A stretch of 64,000 bases of DNA from contig CM076153.1 in NCBI GenBank assembly GCA_038025085.1, positions 10,819,501 through 10,883,500 of the forward strand, read 5' to 3'. Origin of the DNA: Tetragonia tetragonoides (taxonomy: Eukaryota > Streptophyta > Magnoliopsida > Caryophyllales > Aizoaceae). The translations under genes and the position numbers were made by a program. Of this stretch, positions 21,801 through 32,179 are shown one piece after another; the stretch's first letter is position 1; each line of letters starts with the position of its first letter. Below the pieces are notes generated by a model. It was not told where the DNA came from, did not search any database, and saw only the letters and a list, made by a program, of their open reading frames with translations.

Positions 21801-23573
21801 ATAATTAGAGAACTAAATTACAAAATTTAACGAATACAACAGCACATTTAAATTAAATAATTAACCTTTAGTCTTTATCTTTCTGCATAGTATCATCTAC
21901 TCCAAAATATGAATTTTTCACTAGTCAAGCAAGAGACTCATTTCCAGACAAACTAGCTCAAAGAGAACATGAAATTTCTAAAATTTAAGAGCAGAAGGAC
22001 AAACACCATTTACTAAGGCGTATATTGATTTTTGAACAAAGAGATAGTAAGGCTCATTCATAATTCTATTAGCACACATGGCTACTGTTGTCATTCTTTA
22101 CCTTCTCCAGTTTTGAGCTCAAATCCTCAAATTTCTTCTCTGATTCTTTTGCTCGGGTTTCCAAGGCATCTTTCTCCTTATTCTGTCCTTCAATTTCCTT
22201 CTTCAACTTCTCAACCTTCAAAATATAAGACTGTTAAGTAAAAAAAAGATTTAAAAACGTAATTCTGACCAAACAGTTAAATGTTTTGCGCTCCATAACT
22301 AACCTGCTTTTGCAATTCACCGGCCCGAGCATGGGCCTTCCTGATACGCTCCTCTGCATCAGATGTTCCTTTCTTCTGCAAATGAAAAAACATCCGAACA
22401 AAAAAATACAGAATTAACAAAAAGAATATGCACAGCCTCCTCACATTTTCAAGCATCTTCAACAGTGTCTGAACAACAGTCTGATGGACATGTAAATGAC
22501 TCTTGAGAAAAAAACGAAAAACATTCTTCCCCTTTAAATATCACTGATTTTCTAACTAAAGACCTACACGAAGGTAAATATTCACAGTAATCATATCGCA
22601 CCTGGATGTCCTCGATCTCGCTCTGCAAGGACACAACAACATCCGACTTCTCCTGAATAACGTTCTCCAACTGTGATATCTTCTCATCCTTCGCTTTCAA
22701 TTTTGTATTACTTTCATCGACACTAGTCTCTACAAAATTAAGCAATACGATTAACAAATTTACGGGAAGAAAACTCATATTTGACATTGATAACATTTAC
22801 ATCAGACTGCTTAAAATCTCAAATGTGATTGGCATCATCCTATTCTTTCATCAATAGTAGTAATTCAATCGCCAATACTAAACCTAACATCGATTCTAAA
22901 AATTGTGACAAAGTTATAATGCTACAAAATTTGAATGCACTTTGAATGTAAAAGCATATGACTTTAAAAACAAGTATAATGCTTGGTTTTAGCTTCAGAT
23001 TCAATAAAATGAGAAATTTAATCTCCATTCTAATTTCTCCACCAAAACAAAACTCAAATTATTTTTAACTTCATACAATAGAATTAGTTAATTCACCAAA
23101 TAGCTAGCAACCTTATCAATTAATTCACTACATATAAGCACAGTTCAACATGCAATAGATTCAAAATTAGAAACAAACAATCAGCATCGACATTAAACCT
23201 TGTTAAACTAACAAAAACTCTCCAAATTTCACAAAACTTAAACCTGACACAGAAATCGAAACAAGATAAAACCTATATCACAGTAACAAAGCACCAGTTG
23301 AAATCTCAATCAACAATCAAAACAACCAAAAAAACGCATAAAATTAAACAAAAAAAAAACGATGAGAGAGATTGCGAGAATCAAAAAAAAACCTAAGAGT
23401 TGGATCTTGGACTTAAGTTGTTCGAATTCGATCTTAAGCGCGGAAGAATCAACGCCAACATCCGATCGAATTTCTTCGATAACTTGTGAATCTTGAGCTT
23501 GTGCAATAAAGCCGCAAAAAAGCAGCGAAAAGAGCAAGAAAAATGAAGATAAAGGGAGCTTAAAATCCGCCAT
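15900..23573 (-). CDS. Coiled-coil membrane protein of the ER pathway, At2g24420/At4g31340-like
   Basis: Fourteen exons on the minus strand: 23393-23573, 22602-22729, 22304-22375, 22102-22215, 20445-20513, 20258-20314, 18734-18787, 18566-18628, 18372-18434, 17545-17709, 17299-17454, 16258-16338, 16112-16173, 15900-15981. All junctions are GT-AG and phases join without a stop, giving 448 residues. Residues 1-27 are a signal peptide ending in AQA. Residues 45 to about 207 are charged coiled coil ([30 protein letters not shown]). Then come a Trp/Pro-rich HGAWLPPWL segment and a repeated PH-type region ([16 protein letters not shown]). A C-terminal membrane span ([12 protein letters not shown]) precedes a basic tail ([12 protein letters not shown]). 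It resembles, from memory, Arabidopsis proteins labelled myosin-heavy-chain-related or DNA-repair-ATPase-related; these labels reflect only the coiled coil. A membrane-tethered tether or scaffold is plausible, but function is not established. Start chosen at MADFKL, the first ATG followed by a signal peptide. Confidence 0.88.
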
Positions 23574-23639
23574 TGAAGAGATTTCAAAGCATACGATGAG
23601 CTTCAAAACCCCTCAGAGACCGAAAGAAACGACGTGGGA

Positions 23640-24160
23640 GTAATCGCCGAGTTTTTATTTAAAACGGAGAGGAAAAAATAAAATAAAAATGATTTTTATT
23701 TTATGGGTCAATAAAGGTGCGAGGTGTGTGGGGTTTAATTAAATGGAGGTGTGGGGGAGGTGGTTCGAATCTCCATTCTCTCAATGTCTTGTTGTTTTTT
23801 TAGAAACTATACTAATTTATTGTTGGTGCTATGTTGATAAGGTAAGTACTTGTGATGGTTGTTCAGTTAGTTCGATATGTTTACACTTGAACACGAAAGT
23901 TCGAACATAATATAGCGGAGGATGCCTCAGTCAATAGGTACTTATTTGTAGGGCCCTCTCCTTTGTCGGGAAATAAAAGTGAAGGCACGGTACAGGTGGT
24001 AGTTGGAGATTGTAGCTGAGAAGGTGTTGAAATACTTGAATCTATGGGGGTGACGTTTACAAAGAAATCTCAAATCTTCACCTTTCACAAACGAAAACAA
24101 AGACAAAAAACCAGAAAGGGACCTTCAAAGTTTTCTGAAGTTGGTGCCGTGTGGTTTGGT
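23640..24160. other. Upstream region of the coiled-coil gene
   Basis: Lies upstream of the minus-strand start at 23573. No clear TATA box was picked out. No gene seen. Confidence 0.35.
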
Positions 24161-24184
24161 AGGTAGCGTTTGCTATTGACTAAT

Positions 24185-24415
24185 CATTGCGTTCGAGGAT
24201 GAAGTGGGAGCGTAAGTAGTAAGTGTATGAGTCTCATAATTTAATGGTCAGGGGGTTTGAATCTTTATCATTGTAGAGAAAGCAAATCGGTATATGTCTT
24301 TTTTTGCATGGAAGTTTTTCTTCTCTGCTGAGCTCATCAACTCATTAGAGATGGATTGGTTTGTCCGGTACGTGTGATTTGCGAACAATTGCACACGCTC
24401 TTATAGTCAAGAAGA
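24185..24415 (+). mobile_element. Diverged SINE, same family as 5965-6219
   Basis: Shares with that copy the opening cgaggatgaagtgggagc, the B-box region ggtttgaatcttta, the block agagatggattggtttgtccgg and the ending cacacgctcttatag. No target duplication could be read, which fits an older insertion. Confidence 0.7.
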
Positions 24416-24419
24416 AGAG

Positions 24420-26450
24420 GGGAAAACTAGTATTCTCGCTCAACTTATTAGCTTTGTGTGTGCTATGATGGCGGGCGATGGGTGGAAATTTCCCACTAAA
24501 TTAAATATCATTCAACTTATCGTAATATATGAGAGAAAAAGTGGGTTACTAAATTGAACACCGCTAAATTGAACTAATTATAAGATAAGTGGAAGAGAAC
24601 ACACAAACTCTCTCTCTTTTTTGGAGAAATAATTATGGCTCAAACCAGACACTCCATAATGGGGGTTGCTAGTATGGTAACACAACACTAGCCAAGTTAT
24701 AGGTGGTTACTGGTTGCCCCTTCCCCTTCTCCAAAACAAAAACAAAAAAATATTCTAACTGTGACACTTGAGATTAAGCATTGGAATCTTTGCAACATCG
24801 TAAATTTATTTGGAAAAAAAAATTAAATATATGAAAATTTTCTATATGAATTGAACTGAACTGAATTGGATAACACCAAACAAAATTAACCTAATAATAA
24901 AGTAGGGATAACAATGTCTTATTTTTTGAGTTCAGATGATATTTCATTTTATAGCCTTGTATTTGCGTAACTAAAAGGGGGAATTTATACGACCAACTCT
25001 TATTTTGATGATGTGAATTCATGTCTCCACGTAGACTTATCGTATAATAATAATAATGGGTCTCTTCTGAGATTGTCTCAACATGAGGTCGCATCTATAG
25101 TTAACGTTAACATTAACATGACGTCGAGTTTGCTTGAGGCATCGTCATATAAGAGTTTGCACAACACCGCCTTTCATTACAAGTTGTATAATTGCATGAG
25201 TTGGTGGAGACTAATATTGAGAAACAATTAAAATTCATAACTATATAACGAAGTCAATAGGTCTCATAAGACCCGTTTCAATTTGTATTGCATCTTGTCT
25301 CATTTTATGTTCCACTTTACGATTGATTAGCCTTCAATTTTGTATCGTGCTACAAGTTTATTTCGTTCCCTTCCATTTGTTATCATTTCTTTCTTCACCC
25401 TTTTCAGTGGAAAAACGGGTTCATCAGACTACCATATTATTTTTGGTCCAATGAAGACCTAGTCACTCATATATCAGTACAATAAATTAACATACAAAGA
25501 AAGGAGGGAAAATTCGAACTTGAGATCAAATGTACCCAAGTCATTAAACTAACATTTATCCACTCGTCCTTTAACATATCAAACAAAATCTTACATTCCT
25601 ACCCCCTCCTCCCACTCTTTATCCCAACACGCCAAGTGATCCATTTTGTTGATTGAGACTCAACTACCTACATGAGCTTCAATATCTCCTATTGTTCAAA
25701 ATCTAAGCAATCGTTATTTTCTACATATTGCATAATAAAACAAAACGTAAGATAAAATGAAATCCAAATAAAATACAACGAAATTAACCACACCTACATC
25801 ATTATTTCAAGGGGGGTTTTCCACTTTTATTTCATATGTCATGTTGAAATTCATTGAAACCTTTTCTACTCTTACACCATCATTGCACATTAGTTAGCTT
25901 GTTATTTGCTCACCTTTTAGTGTGTTAATTTTTCATAATTAACTTGTTAAAAGGTAAGCTAGTCAAATATGATTACTATATATTGTAAATAATGTCTCCT
26001 TATCATTACATCGTTAATCATTTATAGGACTATAAAAGTAAGATATTGTCAAGTTTGATTTGGTATCGTAGCCCATGGTTCAGGACCCGGGCCTATAAGC
26101 GGTGTTGAATCAGGCGAACATGCCAAATCCTCATTGAGCCAATCGAATTAAACTTAATGGATCATCTGATCATATACAACTCTACTACAAAATAAATAAA
26201 TAAAACAAAATAATATAATGATAATAACAATCTTCTCATAAAATCCTCAATCTCCTATTTTTAGTTGCCAAAACATACCAAAACAACAGACTTTATTTTG
26301 GTACTAGACAACAGAAATAATTTCTAATGAACCCAAAACTATCAACTAAGTAACCATATATAATAGAGGAAAATTTCAATACAATTACACATTATTTTGA
26401 AGTAATAAGAAATAACAAAAGATCTAAAAAGTCCTCTAAACAAAAATGGA
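24420..26450. other. No gene recognised
   Basis: AT-rich intergenic sequence. It holds a copy of the dispersed gtctcttntgaga/atgaggtc repeat at about 25078-25170. No coding support. Confidence 0.4.
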
Positions 26451-26452
26451 AA

Positions 26453-27169
26453 TCAAGTAGGCACCAAAAAACCCCTCCCTCCACTCCCAAAACCATCACC
26501 AATATTTCCAATGGTACCAAAAACAAATGCTAACAAAACACCAACAACAACAAAACAAACCTTAACAAAAACATATCTAAACCCATACCAATTCAAAACC
26601 CCACCTTTTCCCTCTTCATTCACTTCTTTTTCAACCACAATTTCACTTTCCCCTATTCCAAAACAGAGCATCCCTTGTTTCACTTCCCCTGTTTCACAAA
26701 AACTCCCATTTTCACAAATCTCAGTACAAACACTCTTAATCTCATCAACCCCATCAAAACCCACATCATCTTCATCCTCAAATAGCCTCCTTCCCTTCAT
26801 CTCCCCGCTATCGATAGCGGCTTTTCTCTCTCTTCTCCTCACCTCTTCCTGTGCCAATTCATTCTCTCTTACTCTCCACACCTCTCCGCTCGCTGTTATC
26901 GTCCTCGGCGAAGAAAATCCCTTTATTCTTGTTGAATGTTGAAGAGATGACATTAGGTGCCTAGGAGAGTTATCTAGTAGTATAATTTGGCGCTCAACAG
27001 AACTGAAATTACTTGTATTGTGTTTATGGAGGTTTTTTTGGGGTTTGGTTTTCATTGATGATTGACTTAATGATTGCCAATCTTGTTCAAGGATTTCGAA
27101 TTTTTGTTGGAGTTTTTCTGGTAATTTGTTGGGTGCTTTTGGCTGTTCTTGGATGATTTTTTCCTCCAT
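26453..27169 (-). CDS. Unrecognised protein with C-terminal membrane anchor
   Basis: An intronless 238-residue frame on the minus strand. The start is placed at MEEKII (27167-27169) rather than the upstream ATG at 27253, because the upstream 28 residues look like translated leader. The N-terminal half is basic and Gln/Ser-rich with a short helical stretch (KLQQKFEILEQDWQSL). A charged block GEVWRVRENELAQEEVRRRE follows, then an acidic region (FEDEDDVGFDGVDE), several Cys, and a hydrophobic segment near residues 194-215 (FVKVCFVVVGVLLAFVFG) close to the C terminus. This suggests a tail-anchored membrane protein with a cytosolic N terminus. A TATA-like ttatata lies near 27260. Codon use looks genuine, with a GC-richer middle than the flanks. 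I do not recognise the family; no function is assigned. Confidence 0.65.
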   Translation of the reverse strand: MEEKIIQEQPKAPNKLPEKLQQKFEILEQDWQSLSQSSMKTKPQKNLHKHNTSNFSSVERQIILLDNSPRHLMSSLQHSTRIKGFSSPRTITASGEVWRVRENELAQEEVRRRERKAAIDSGEMKGRRLFEDEDDVGFDGVDEIKSVCTEICENGSFCETGEVKQGMLCFGIGESEIVVEKEVNEEGKGGVLNWYGFRYVFVKVCFVVVGVLLAFVFGTIGNIGDGFGSGGRGFLVPT

Positions 27170-27289
27170 TGTTGATGATGATGATAAAAAAAAAAGGGGT
27201 ACTTTACACAGTGTGTGAATACTAAATAGAATGTTTTTACATAGGGCAATCAAAATTGTATATAAATTAAAAAAAATATAATTATATGT

Positions 27290-28540
27290 TGTGATAGATA
27301 TGTATTTGACTACTGTAGATTCGTAAATTTAATGGGAAAAAAAACTGAAACAGACTTTGTTTGAATTAGTTCAAATTTCAAATTTCCGATTTCCAATTTC
27401 CGTTGGTGGAGAAGTTTCCAGCATTTAATGGACTCACTCTTAACAAAAAAAGCAGAAGAAAATCACTTCTAAAGCTGTAGGCTGTAGCGTAACTGCGTTA
27501 GTATAGCAGTGGCCTAGTGTAGTGGGTTACACTTTTTTTTTTCTTTTTCTTTATCTCATACTATATATGCAGATATCTTTGAAATTTGTTTAGTACGGTT
27601 TTATAGTAATTTTTGATACGATGATGATCACTTTATAGTACAACAAGGGTCACGATTCATAATAAGTGACCCCTACATTTTTAATTAGTGACATTATTTT
27701 TCTGTGAATTGATCTTACTCAAAATTTGTTTCAAAGAGTCGTTACCAAAAAAAAAAAAAAAATTGTTTGAAGGAGTTATACTCCCATATTTTCAAGTTTT
27801 TTGCTTAACTTTTATTATTTATTTCTGGCATCTCTCTTCTGTGAGGACTGAGGCCCAAATTCTTTGGCTGGACTTGTTACGCAGTGTTGGACTATATGTA
27901 CTAAGCCCATGGGTCTACTGGTTTTCTAGGTAATAGGATAGGAGTATGGCAGATGACAGGAGTTAGATGGGTATTGGCCTATTGCACTATTTATGAGTAG
28001 ATGGGGCTTGAGCCCTAGAAGCTTTGTTGGTGGGCAATGGGTCTCTTATGAGACCGTCTTGACATGAGGTCACATCTAAAGACAAGATAAGATCAGAATG
28101 ACGTCATGCTTATTTGAGACACTTCACGTTGATGCCGCATCATTTGAGTTTTTGTGTATTTGTTTTCTATTTTTGCTTCCATTTGTAAATATTAACTTTG
28201 TTCCGAGAATTTCTAATAGCTTACCTCATTCTTTTATCGCTTGGGCGGCCTCATCTGACTTCGTAGGGAATATTAACCTCGATGAGTTCCCCCCGCATTG
28301 TGCACTGTAGGTGTATGTTTCTTTTTGGGGTCACTTTAATCCAAACAAGCAGCCTTTGACTAGCAATAAAAAAGAAGTAATAATACATGTTTTTTTTTGT
28401 GCTAAAAGTAATTACAGTTTAATTGACCCTATTACTCATGCAACATGCATGGCCTGTATATGACACTTGAAATTTTGTAAGTATACCTATATTACCTTAA
28501 CAGTGAAGGTTTAATGAGACGATCTTATACGAACCTTTTT
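27290..28540. other. No gene recognised; dispersed repeat copy
   Basis: AT-rich spacer. At 28036-28160 it holds a good copy of the gtctcttatgagaccgtctt/atgacgtcat repeat also seen near 7500, 25080 and 39330. Confidence 0.4.
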
Positions 28541-29046
28541 GTAACCTTTTAAATAAACTACCCTCGTGCTTGTAATAATGTGACAATGTCTCTACAAACA
28601 TTTGACAAGGCTTCCCAATTTACGATTGAAAACCTGTAACATTTTGTAAATTGTATGTCTAATACACAAAGTAAATTGCCAAACAAAATTATCCATAAAA
28701 TCATAATATATACATGTGAATGTAATATGCCTTTAGGTTGCAAATTGCAAAGGTGTTTGTCCCATAAAACCCCAACATGAAAGCCGTGATTAGCCTCCTT
28801 TTTACAGCCTCTTTTGGACTTGATCATAATTTTGCCCCAAATATCGGTGGCTTCACGATCAGTCACAGACAATGCTGGTTCACTAGCATTTCCCTTCATA
28901 ATGTTTAACTTTTTCTTGCTTTATAATCCTTAAAGAACATAACTTTTAGGTATTAGATTTGTTTCTAATTAAATATTAGTTCAAATTATGGATACCTAAT
29001 ATCTTAGTTTTTTTCATCATTAGGAACATTTGCAAATGAATCATAC

Positions 29047-29555
29047 TCTATTAGGCTACATTTGCCAAAGCTAGGTATATATAGTGGTAAGTTGTAGCCA
29101 CAAGCTGTAACGATAAGTCATCTTTTGGTTGAAATTACTCTAGGTGACTTTTACAAAATGAGTTTTTCATCGCCAATAAAAGTTAAAGCTCTCAAAAAAA
29201 GGTTTTCTATCCAAACAAAAATCTCTCATACACTCTTTGATCCGTAAAAACATAGATTTAGGTTATGTTTGGCAAAATTAGTTGTAGCTGTAGCTTTCAA
29301 GTGTTATTAAAGGAAAGAAATTAATAGAAAACTGCTAAAAAATGATACGAAATGCTAATAAACTAACTGTAGCTGAAGCTGCAGGTGAAAGCTTGCAGGG
29401 CTAGCTTTCACAAAATTAGTTGTTGCTATAGCTGCAAACTGAAAATTTAATGACAAATTGTTTGGTAGCAGAGAGTAAAAAACACTGGCTGCCAAGTTTC
29501 AAGTTGTAACTTTTATTGAAAAGCTAATTGTTTGTGCCTATCATAGCCTAAATTA
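29047..29555. mobile_element. Probable MITE remnants
   Basis: Several taggytatg...ttggca motifs with agttgtagctgtagct arms; the right end read on the minus strand is taggctatgataggcac. This resembles terminal repeats of hAT or Harbinger-type MITEs, but boundaries and target duplication are unclear. Confidence 0.4.
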
Positions 29556-30639
29556 GCTTAGCTCTTTTACTGCTTGATAAAGCTGAAGCCTACTATTTTC
29601 TTCTATATATTTAAGCTACCTTTTATAAGGATTATCGGAAGAAAAAAGTTTCCTTTTATATACCATGTAGTATCTTCTTTTAGATTCGATCGTCAAATAA
29701 AGTTGCTAGTTGCATTGTACAACAATGGTTATATACTACAACTATCAATATCCGCATTCAAAAAGGACTTTACACCATATAGTTGTCTCTTTAATTTGCA
29801 CTTAGGTGTGAGCACAATCGAGTACTCGTTGAATATTGCACCATTCGAAATTAGAATTGAATTTATTGGTCCCTAGTTTTTGAGAATTAGAATTAATTGT
29901 TATCTATTCCTACTTTTAGGAATTGAAATCAGACCCACTGAGTACCCACGTTTTACTAGATATCCAAATCCATGTTAAAATGTAATTTTATTATTTTTTT
30001 AAAAAACTTAATAATAAAAAATAATTTTAGTATCACACCAACAAATATTAATTCAAAAAAAAAATACAGAATATTTAAAATCAAACATTATATACTCAAC
30101 ATTGCAAATCAAAATGTAAATCACGAATACTATCATGACTCCAACTTAGGTGGGTGTATTTATATATGGGTATCTAATTAACATCATCACCATATATACA
30201 TGCATGCATATCAACCATAAGATTTTGAGCATTAGATATGTGGCTATATATATAACACTATTGAAGTATATAAAATTCTCAATCCGACATATGCATGGGT
30301 GTATTCTTTAGAGCTGAACTTATCAGAACTAAACTGAATTCAACATCATTGAATTAGACACCACTGAATTGAACTGGACACCACAAAACTAAATTGAACA
30401 CAACTTAATATATAAGACAAAAAATATGTTTTCTAAACTCAACACCACTAAACTGACCGTATAAGCTCTAAAAAACACACCAATATACCATTTCAACGCA
30501 ACCCTTCTCAATTTATCACTATCTACTTTCTAAACCTACTCACATTTCCCACAAACGTACAAAAAAACAAGATATAGATAATGATACATACCGGCATATT
30601 ATGATCAATTCGCACTGTTGACGAGCCAAACTAGGCCAT

Positions 30640-30795
30640 ACATGAGAAGAAGAGAACTCAATGTAGCCAAAGACAACTTGCCGATATACAGAAAGTACTC
30701 CTGCACAAAATCGACTCGACTCGATCGTTGCAGTGACTATACATACAATCCGGCAAGTCATCCTTGGCTGCATTGCGAGCTCTTACCTCTCCATG
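30640..30795 (-). ncRNA. MIR169: MIR169 precursor hairpin
   Basis: On the minus strand, positions 30770 to 30750 read cagccaagga followed by tgacttgccgg, which matches as I recall it the mature miR169b/c sequence over all 21 bases. About 65 bases further 3', 30683 to 30663 read cggcaagttg then tctttggctac, nearly complementary to the mature strand, so a stem with the mature RNA on the 5' arm and a loop of about 65-70 nt is formed. miR169 directs cleavage of NF-YA (HAP2) transcription-factor mRNAs in drought, nitrogen and developmental responses. A TATA box lies about 110 bp upstream. No NF-YA gene is in this window, so the regulation is in trans. Folding was judged by eye. Confidence 0.92.
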
Positions 30796-30876
30796 CATGA
30801 TCTACATGGCCATGCACGTTGAAACTCAACTCTAATGAAGTATATGAGAGCTATTAGCTTGTTGGGGTTTCAAGTA

Positions 30877-30883
30877 TTTATAG
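30877..30883 (-). promoter_or_regulatory. TATA box of the MIR169 gene
   Basis: On the minus strand ctataaatac lies about 110 bp upstream of the mature miR169, so transcription would start near 30850. The leader includes a tiny ATG-GCC-ATG-TAG frame. A solo LTR begins about 80 bp further upstream, in the space normally holding proximal promoter elements. Confidence 0.65.
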
Positions 30884-30964
30884 GAGAGCTAGTTATTTTT
30901 ATTATTCTTCCATAAATGATGATTAATGTAACAATAAGGTGATGATAAAATGTGCAAGAGATAA

Positions 30965-31524
30965 TGTTGGAATATGGAGACTAATAGTATATTGAAGTTG
31001 ATACATGGTCGGGCAAAGCTACAGTAGAAATATTGCATGGTCGGGCATAAGAGACAGAAGCCTAGAATGTTGTTGCATGGTCATGCGACTTGACAGCTTG
31101 GAAGATGCACGACCGGGCATAATGTTCCGTTTGAGAGTTTGACCCATTCTAAAGTTGTACGTCTATTGCCTAATTGTAATGTATCTGTTAAGCAAGAATT
31201 CTTCTAGTTAGAATATTCCTAATAGAGTTTTAGGGTGGTAAATATTCTATAGTAGTATAGGGATTTTGCTTGGGGAAAAAGATATACGGTTTCCTAAACC
31301 TATTGGGAGGTAGGTTTAGGAGGGAGTGCTCTATAAATACCTGATTAGATGTTTATTGTATTCTATCCCTCATCCTCTTGAGTTAATAAAAGAATTCCTA
31401 GTACGACCGTGGACGTAGGCTGTTCTTGCCGAACCACGTTAAATTGCTTGTGTCCTTGTTCTTCATTAATTCCTTTGCCTTATTACTATTGTGTGAGTGA
31501 CTAGATTCCGCATTTTCTCCAACA
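30965..31524 (+). mobile_element. Copia-type solo LTR with 6-bp flanking repeat
   Basis: 560 bp from tgttgg to ccaaca, with agataa directly on both sides (30959-30964 and 31525-31530). Inside are a TATA box ctataaatac near 31331 and aataaaag near 31387, and the 3' part (gaccgtggacgtaggc, gaaccacgtt) is of the kind common in plant Ty1/Copia LTRs. No internal region or second LTR is present, so it is a product of LTR-LTR recombination. It sits head-on to MIR169. Confidence 0.88.
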
Positions 31525-31909
31525 AGATAAGGGACAAAGCGACCATATTGCAAGGCGAAGGGGCAAGGAGTGGGAAAAAGGAGAGTGCGTGAGATAGCAT
31601 ATCATGGAAACGTGCACCGTCTCCTGCTTTTATAAACGACCAGAGGTCTTTACCCATTTTGGGAGGATATGTGACCCCATCAAATATTTGCTTGGTCCCA
31701 TTTCTATTTAATGGGGGCAGTAAAGTAATAAAGACTAACCAGATCTAGCTAGCTATATAATGCATAATGCATTGGAAGGGGTGACCAAATAAAGTGGTTG
31801 ATTGGTTCATGAGCGGGTAAGAATTTGCCACCCCATGCCTTGTGTGGATTTGTATAGACTTGGTTAATAATCGGTCGCATATAGGCTATAGCTGTTAAAG
31901 TAGTGATGA

Positions 31910-32175
31910 ATAGACCTGGCAAATGAGTCGGGCGGTTTGGGACGAATACGGTCGGGTTAGATATGGATCGGGTCGAATATGGGTCGATTACGGGTCAAGT
32001 ACGGATTCGGTTCCGGATTATCCAACGGATTTGACAAATGTTGTCTCATAGCTTTCGGATTTAGGTCGGGTCATTTCGATCTCCGGTCAAAACGGGTTAG
32101 GTCATTTTGAACCTTTTTGGATCGGGTTCAGTCGGGTCTGTAGTGGGTCAGGTTCGGATCAGATCAGTTTTTGCC
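31910..32175. repeat. Degenerate GGGTCGG/GGGTCA repeat block
   Basis: Many variants of cgggtc, atgggtcg and ggttcggatc over 265 bp. No coding support. Confidence 0.75.
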
Positions 32176-32179
32176 AACT

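Noticed and set aside
26511..26942. 143-codon plus-strand open frame
   Set aside because: Antisense shadow of the 26453-27169 gene; its product is Thr/Pro/Ser-rich without structure.
28558..28899. 113-codon minus-strand open frame starting MKGNASEPAL
   Set aside because: No recognised domain, promoter or homologous copy. It may be a transposon scrap. Evidence is too weak to call a gene.
31001..31500. Internal gene within the LTR region
   Set aside because: The sequence between the flanking agataa repeats is a single LTR with no gag or pol coding.
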